A stretch of DNA of 26,866 bases, from positions 1 through 26,866 of the forward strand of contig NZ_CAMLIX010000041.1 of assembly GCF_946479975.1 (NCBI RefSeq), given 5' to 3'. Numbering within the stretch: position 1 is the first letter of the stretch; every line of letters begins with the position of its first letter. The position numbers and the translations under genes are program-made. Source of the stretch: an uncultured Flavobacterium sp. Its GTDB lineage: Bacteria > Bacteroidota > Bacteroidia > Flavobacteriales > Flavobacteriaceae. The notes under the pieces were generated by a model, which saw only the letters and a program-made list of their open reading frames with translations, was not told where the DNA came from and ran no database searches. Positions 23,489 through 26,866 of the stretch are shown in pieces.

Positions 23489-24805
23489 CTACAAATCAAA
23501 TCCTAAATTCACGCCTAATTTCGTAGCAATGATTTTAGTAATTCTTTGTTTTAATTCTGGTATTTTAATGCTTTCGATAACGGCATTTGAGAATGCGTAC
23601 ATCAATAAAGCTTTAGCTTCTTTTTGTGGGATTCCGCGTGACTGCATGTAGAACATTGCTGTTTCATCAAGCTGACCAATCGTACATCCGTGAGAACATT
23701 TTACATCATCAGCAAAAATTTCCAATTGTGGTTTTGCGTTGATTGTCGCTTTGTCACTCAATAAAATATTATTACTTTTTTGAAAAGCATTTGTTTTTTG
23801 AGCTTCTTTATTTACCAAAATTTTTCCGTTGAAAACTCCATTCGAACGATCAGAGAAAATTCCTTTATAATCTTGGAAACTTTCACAGTTTGGCTGTGCA
23901 TGGTTTACCAAAGTATAATGATCAACGTGTTGTTTGTCATTCAAAATAGAAATTCCGTTAAGCGTACTTGTCAATCTTTCTCCGAAGTGGTAAAAGTTTA
24001 AGTTGTTACGCGTAATATTTCCTCCGAATGAAAACGTATGAACATAAGCGTGGCTTTCTTGTTGTTGAGAAACGTAAGTGTTGTCAATTAAGTTTGCCTC
24101 GCTGTTATCATTTTGAATTTTGTAATAATCAACAATAGCACGTTTTTGAGCAAAAATCTCCGTAACCGAATTCGTTAAAACTGGATTCTCATTCAAACTT
24201 TGATGACGCTCGATAATTTGAACATGTGAATTTTCGCCCACAATAATCAAGTTTCTTGGCTGTACCATTAGAGCGGCTTCATTTCCTGTTGAGAAATACA
24301 TAATCTCAATTGGTTTGTCGGCCACTTTTTTCTGTGGAATATTGATAAACGCACCTTCAATTGCGAAAGCAGTATTCAATGAAGTCAAACTATCATCTTT
24401 ACTTGCAATTTGATTGAAATACGTATCAATAACCATCTTATATTTTGGTTTGGTCAATGCCGATGACATCAAACAAACATCGATTCCGTCATGTGTTGTA
24501 GAAGACAAATGCGAACTGAAAACACCATCAATAAAAACTAATTTATAAGTGTCGATTTCGTGTAAAAAGTATTTTTTTACCTGATTGAATTCGATTGCAT
24601 TTTCCTGCTTTGGAAAAACCGTAAAGTCATTTTTTAAAACAGCATTTAACGATGTATATTTCCAGGCTTCTTCTTTTTTGGTTGGAAAACCTTTATTTTC
24701 GAAGTTTTTTATAGCTGCTGTACGAATGTCGTGCAAATCTGAATGCACATCAACACGCTCTTCAAAAGCCATAAAAGACGATACTAATTTTTCTTTTAAA
24801 TCCAT
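23489..24805 (-). CDS. sufD: SufD, Fe-S scaffold subunit
   Basis: A 438-residue SufBD-fold protein that forms the SufBC2D scaffold and supports iron entry and cluster building. The N-terminus holds the family block RTAAIKNFENKGFPTKKEEAWKYT (residues 28-51, a little inside the usual opening). A long right-handed beta-helix core follows. Near the C-terminus is DDVKCSHGCTIGQLDET with Cys370, His372 and Cys374; the histidine corresponds to the residue needed in E. coli SufD. The ending QSRGIPQKEAKALLMYAFSNAVI is typical. It follows sufC after 65 bases that contain tandem repeats. Its length is normal. Confidence 0.95.
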   Translation of the reverse strand: MDLKEKLVSSFMAFEERVDVHSDLHDIRTAAIKNFENKGFPTKKEEAWKYTSLNAVLKNDFTVFPKQENAIEFNQVKKYFLHEIDTYKLVFIDGVFSSHLSSTTHDGIDVCLMSSALTKPKYKMVIDTYFNQIASKDDSLTSLNTAFAIEGAFINIPQKKVADKPIEIMYFSTGNEAALMVQPRNLIIVGENSHVQIIERHQSLNENPVLTNSVTEIFAQKRAIVDYYKIQNDNSEANLIDNTYVSQQQESHAYVHTFSFGGNITRNNLNFYHFGERLTSTLNGISILNDKQHVDHYTLVNHAQPNCESFQDYKGIFSDRSNGVFNGKILVNKEAQKTNAFQKSNNILLSDKATINAKPQLEIFADDVKCSHGCTIGQLDETAMFYMQSRGIPQKEAKALLMYAFSNAVIESIKIPELKQRITKIIATKLGVNLGFDL

Positions 24806-24812
24806 TTCTTTA

Positions 24813-24873
24813 GTTATAAGTTATGAGTTATAAGTTATGAGTTTGGTAAACTGTAAACTGTAACTGTAAACTA
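24813..24873. repeat. Tandem direct repeats between sufC and sufD
   Basis: A perfect 14-base tandem pair GTTATAAGTTATGA occupies 24813-24826 and 24827-24840. It is followed by a degenerate 6-7-base run of AAACTGT units (24848-24872) that overlaps the sufC stop codon at 24871-24873. The AAACTGT phrase is shared with the composite repeat at 18678-18700. Slipped-strand copy changes could alter the sufC-sufD spacing. Nothing suggests iterons or CRISPR. Confidence 0.8.
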
Positions 24874-25617
24874 GTTTTCTGCTTTAATCCAGTCGTATCC
24901 TTTTTCTTCTAATTCGTAAGCCAATTCTTTTCCGCCAGATTTTACAATTCTTCCGTTGTAAAGAACGTGAACGAAATCCGGAACGATATAATCTAACAAA
25001 CGTTGGTAGTGCGTGATAACAATAATTGCGTTTTTGTCGCTTTTTAATTTGTTTACACCATTAGCCACAATTCTTAAAGCATCAATATCAAGACCAGAAT
25101 CAGTTTCGTCAAGGATTGCCAATTTTGGCTCTAACATTGCCATTTGGAAAATCTCGTTTCTTTTTTTCTCTCCTCCCGAAAAACCTTCGTTTAAAGAACG
25201 AGATAAAAATTTACGATCGATTTCTAACAATTCAGATTTCTCACGAATCACTTTCAGCATTTCGTTTGCAGGCATTTCTTCCTGTCCGTTTGCTTTGCGC
25301 GTTTCGTTGATAGCTGTTTTCATAAAGTTAGTTACACTAACTCCAGGAATTTCTACCGGATATTGAAAAGAAAGGAAAACACCTTTGTGAGCTCTTTCCT
25401 CAGGAGCAAGATCAGCAAGATCTTCTCCGTCAAGAATTACTTCTCCGTCTGTAACTTCATAATTTTCATTTCCTGCAATAACAGCAGAAAGTGTACTTTT
25501 TCCAGAACCGTTTGGTCCCATTATCGCGTGAACTTCTCCAGCTTTAACTTCTATATTAATTCCCTTAAGGATTTCTTTATCACCAATCGCGGCGTGAAGG
25601 TTTTTTATTGATAACAT
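24871..25617 (-). CDS. sufC: SufC, ATPase of the SufBCD scaffold
   Basis: An ABC-type ATPase (248 residues) that drives conformational change of SufB and SufD. Walker A GPNGSGKST (34-42), signature FSGGEKKR (146-153) and Walker B AILDE (167-171) are intact. The SufC-specific RNEIFQMAMLEPKLAILDE block and the SGLDIDALR segment are present. Length is exactly typical. It begins 12 bases after the toxin stop codon and is read in the same direction, so the toxin gene sits directly upstream within what should be one transcript from sufB. Confidence 0.97.
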   Translation of the reverse strand: MLSIKNLHAAIGDKEILKGINIEVKAGEVHAIMGPNGSGKSTLSAVIAGNENYEVTDGEVILDGEDLADLAPEERAHKGVFLSFQYPVEIPGVSVTNFMKTAINETRKANGQEEMPANEMLKVIREKSELLEIDRKFLSRSLNEGFSGGEKKRNEIFQMAMLEPKLAILDETDSGLDIDALRIVANGVNKLKSDKNAIIVITHYQRLLDYIVPDFVHVLYNGRIVKSGGKELAYELEEKGYDWIKAEN

Positions 25618-25629
25618 TGTCTTGTTTGT

Positions 25630-25902
25630 TTATTCGTAATGTCCTTTTAATGAAAGGATATTTAATATTTCGATTGTATCTTCCTCAGTTACTCTGTAAA
25701 TTATTCGATGCTCTTGGTTTATTCTTCTAGACCATTTTCCTGACAGCTGATATTTTAAAGGTTCTGGTTTTCCTAAACCTTCAAATGGATGAAGTTGCAT
25801 GTCTTCGATTAAAGCTGTAATTTTATTCATGATCGCTTTATTTCCAGATTTTTTCCAATACTCTCTGTCTTTTTGAGCTTTTTCAGAATAAATTACTTCC
25901 AC
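25630..25902 (-). CDS. yoeB: YoeB/Txe family mRNA interferase toxin
   Basis: A 90-residue ribosome-dependent RNase toxin that cleaves mRNA in the A site and stops translation. Against E. coli YoeB it keeps the block PFEGLGKPEPLK (39-50), the SGKWSRRIN segment (54-62) and all catalytic residues: Glu47, Arg66, His88 and Tyr89. It ends HYE, one residue past the usual HY. The start is GTG at 25902, inside the last codons of the upstream antitoxin gene (10-base overlap), so translation is probably coupled. It is intact, hence presumably active. Its place between sufB and sufC is unusual: toxin and antitoxin should be expressed with the Fe-S scaffold operon. Confidence 0.95.
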   Translation of the reverse strand: MEVIYSEKAQKDREYWKKSGNKAIMNKITALIEDMQLHPFEGLGKPEPLKYQLSGKWSRRINQEHRIIYRVTEEDTIEILNILSLKGHYE

Positions 25903-26090
25903 AAATCGTCTAGTTTTATTTTAACTCCTTTTCCATCTTTTATGCTTTGCTCAGCATCCAAAATCTCTTTTACAAATTCAGGGTTATATGGTTTTTCATT
26001 TTCTTCAATGATTTCAAAACCAAGAGATTTTGCCAGTGATTGAAAAACCGGAAAATCTTTTTTCTTTACATTTTTTAAAGTGATGTCCAT
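25893..26090 (-). CDS. Antitoxin partner of the YoeB-like toxin
   Basis: A 65-residue protein starting MDITLKNVKKKDFPVFQSLAKSL. The N-terminal part looks like the dimer-forming or DNA-binding half of a small antitoxin. The acidic-to-basic C-terminal tail (EQSIKDGKGVKIKLDDLWK) would bind the toxin. It resembles the short Bacteroidota antitoxins (DUF2683-like) found with YoeB or RelE toxins and not the Phd/YefM fold, but the family call is tentative. The toxin GTG overlaps its end by 10 bases. The ATG is 15 bases past the sufB stop, and I see no separate promoter between them. Confidence 0.8.
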   Translation of the reverse strand: MDITLKNVKKKDFPVFQSLAKSLGFEIIEENEKPYNPEFVKEILDAEQSIKDGKGVKIKLDDLWK

Positions 26091-26105
26091 AATTTTTGCT
26101 TTTAG

Positions 26106-26866
26106 TTATCCTACAGAACCTTCTAAAGAAATCTCTAATAATTTTTGAGCTTCAACAGCAAATTCCATTGGAAGTTTGTTCAATACATCTTTACTGAAAC
26201 CGTTTACAATTAAGGCAATCGCTTTTTCAGTCGGAATACCTCTTTGGTTGCAATAAAAAACCTGATCTTCTCCAATTTTACTTGTAGTTGCTTCGTGCTC
26301 GATTTTTGCAGATGGATTTTTACTTTCGATATAAGGGAAAGTATGCGCGCCACAATTGTTCCCCATTAATAAGGAATCACATTGTGAAAAGTTTCTTGCA
26401 TTTTCTGCTCTTGGCGAGATTTGCACTAAACCACGGTAACTGTTTTGCGATTTTCCAGCCGAAATACCTTTAGAAATAATAGTCGATTTAGTGTTTTTTC
26501 CTAAATGGATCATTTTTGTTCCAGTATCTGCTTGTTGGTAATTATTGGTAACAGCAATCGAATAAAATTCTCCTACCGAATTATCTCCTTTAAGTACACA
26601 TGATGGATATTTCCACGTTACAGCAGAACCAGTTTCAACTTGTGTCCAAGAAATTTTAGCGTTAGTTTCGCATAAACCTCTTTTGGTTACAAAGTTGTAA
26701 ACTCCACCTTTTCCTTCTTTGTTTCCTGGGAACCAGTTTTGAACTGTTGAATATTTAATTTCAGCATCATCCATGGCGATTAGTTCAACCACAGCAGCGT
26801 GCAATTGGTTTTCGTCACGGCTTGGTGCTGTACATCCTTCAAGGTAAGAAACGTAACTTCCGGCAT
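26106..26866 (-). CDS. sufB: SufB, Fe-S scaffold subunit (C-terminal 252 residues; truncated by the window edge)
   Basis: The reading frame is open from the right edge to the stop, starting with [20 protein letters not shown]. The apparent start at 26804 is an internal TTG, so the gene really continues beyond 26866. It builds Fe-S clusters with SufC and SufD. Typical blocks are [34 protein letters not shown], and [19 protein letters not shown], which carries the cysteine that serves as the sulfur-accepting site in E. coli. [20 protein letters not shown] follows. The frame is intact. The missing N-terminal half cannot be judged. It is the first SUF gene in the window in transcription order, followed by the antitoxin 15 bases on. 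Confidence 0.96.
   Translation of the reverse strand, partial: AGSYVSYLEGCTAPSRDENQLHAAVVELIAMDDAEIKYSTVQNWFPGNKEGKGGVYNFVTKRGLCETNAKISWTQVETGSAVTWKYPSCVLKGDNSVGEFYSIAVTNNYQQADTGTKMIHLGKNTKSTIISKGISAGKSQNSYRGLVQISPRAENARNFSQCDSLLMGNNCGAHTFPYIESKNPSAKIEHEATTSKIGEDQVFYCNQRGIPTEKAIALIVNGFSKDVLNKLPMEFAVEAQKLLEISLEGSVG

Noticed and set aside
24813..24873. Tandem repeats considered as replication iterons
   Set aside because: They lie between two suf genes, with no replication initiator gene, DnaA boxes or AT-rich unwinding region nearby, and are too few.
25013..25366. Plus-strand open frame of 117 codons opposite sufC
   Set aside because: It is a shadow of the strongly conserved sufC gene on the other strand and resembles no known family. 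Similar shadows opposite sufD, rseP and the TonB receptor were also left out.
26804..26866. SufB starting at the internal TTG near 26804
   Set aside because: The frame stays open upstream to the window edge and encodes conserved SufB residues ([14 protein letters not shown]), so the gene is simply cut off by the window.

Overview
The window is AT-rich chromosomal DNA from a member of the Flavobacteriaceae, most likely Flavobacterium or a close relative. The evidence is the gene families (TonB-dependent receptor with carboxypeptidase-like N-terminus, DUF3078, DUF2480, DUF5689-type lipoprotein, GxxExxY protein), the Bacteroidota promoter signature TAnnTTTG in front of several genes, the near absence of Shine-Dalgarno sequences, and many short intergenic palindromic repeats of the kind common in that genus. 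No phage, plasmid, rRNA or CRISPR feature is visible.

Layout from the left. A truncated tRNA-Asn and the site-2 protease gene rseP lie on the minus strand. They are followed on the plus strand by an ABC transporter pair (1727-3254), an old-yellow-enzyme oxidoreductase (3394-4464), a Gfo/Idh/MocA oxidoreductase (4599-5642), a 617-base gap filled with a REP/BIME-like repeat cluster, and an MFS transporter (6260-7486). A TonB-dependent receptor and its partner lipoprotein form an operon (7795-11979). A secreted protein of unknown function and the GTPase hflX follow, ending at a bidirectional terminator. Two unrecognised secreted proteins are then transcribed divergently (14447-16981).

The right third (17049 to the edge) is on the minus strand apart from one gene, and is an iron-sulfur cluster assembly (SUF) locus. 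In transcription order it holds sufB (partial), a YoeB-type toxin-antitoxin pair, sufC, sufD, a serine hydrolase on the opposite strand, sufS, a small lipoprotein, sufE, a GxxExxY gene inside a 593-base element with 32-base terminal inverted repeats, a SufT/DUF59 gene, DUF2480 and DUF3078. SufS and SufE mobilise cysteine sulfur, SufBCD is the scaffold, and SufT probably helps in maturation.

The most notable feature is that the SUF locus is interrupted in three places. The toxin-antitoxin pair sits between sufB and sufC with gaps of only 15 and 12 bases and no visible promoter of its own, so it should be transcribed with the scaffold genes. The GxxExxY unit looks like a small transposon-like or repeat-mobilised cassette. 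These two are the best candidates for something not yet described. No wholly new multi-gene defence or metabolic system is evident.
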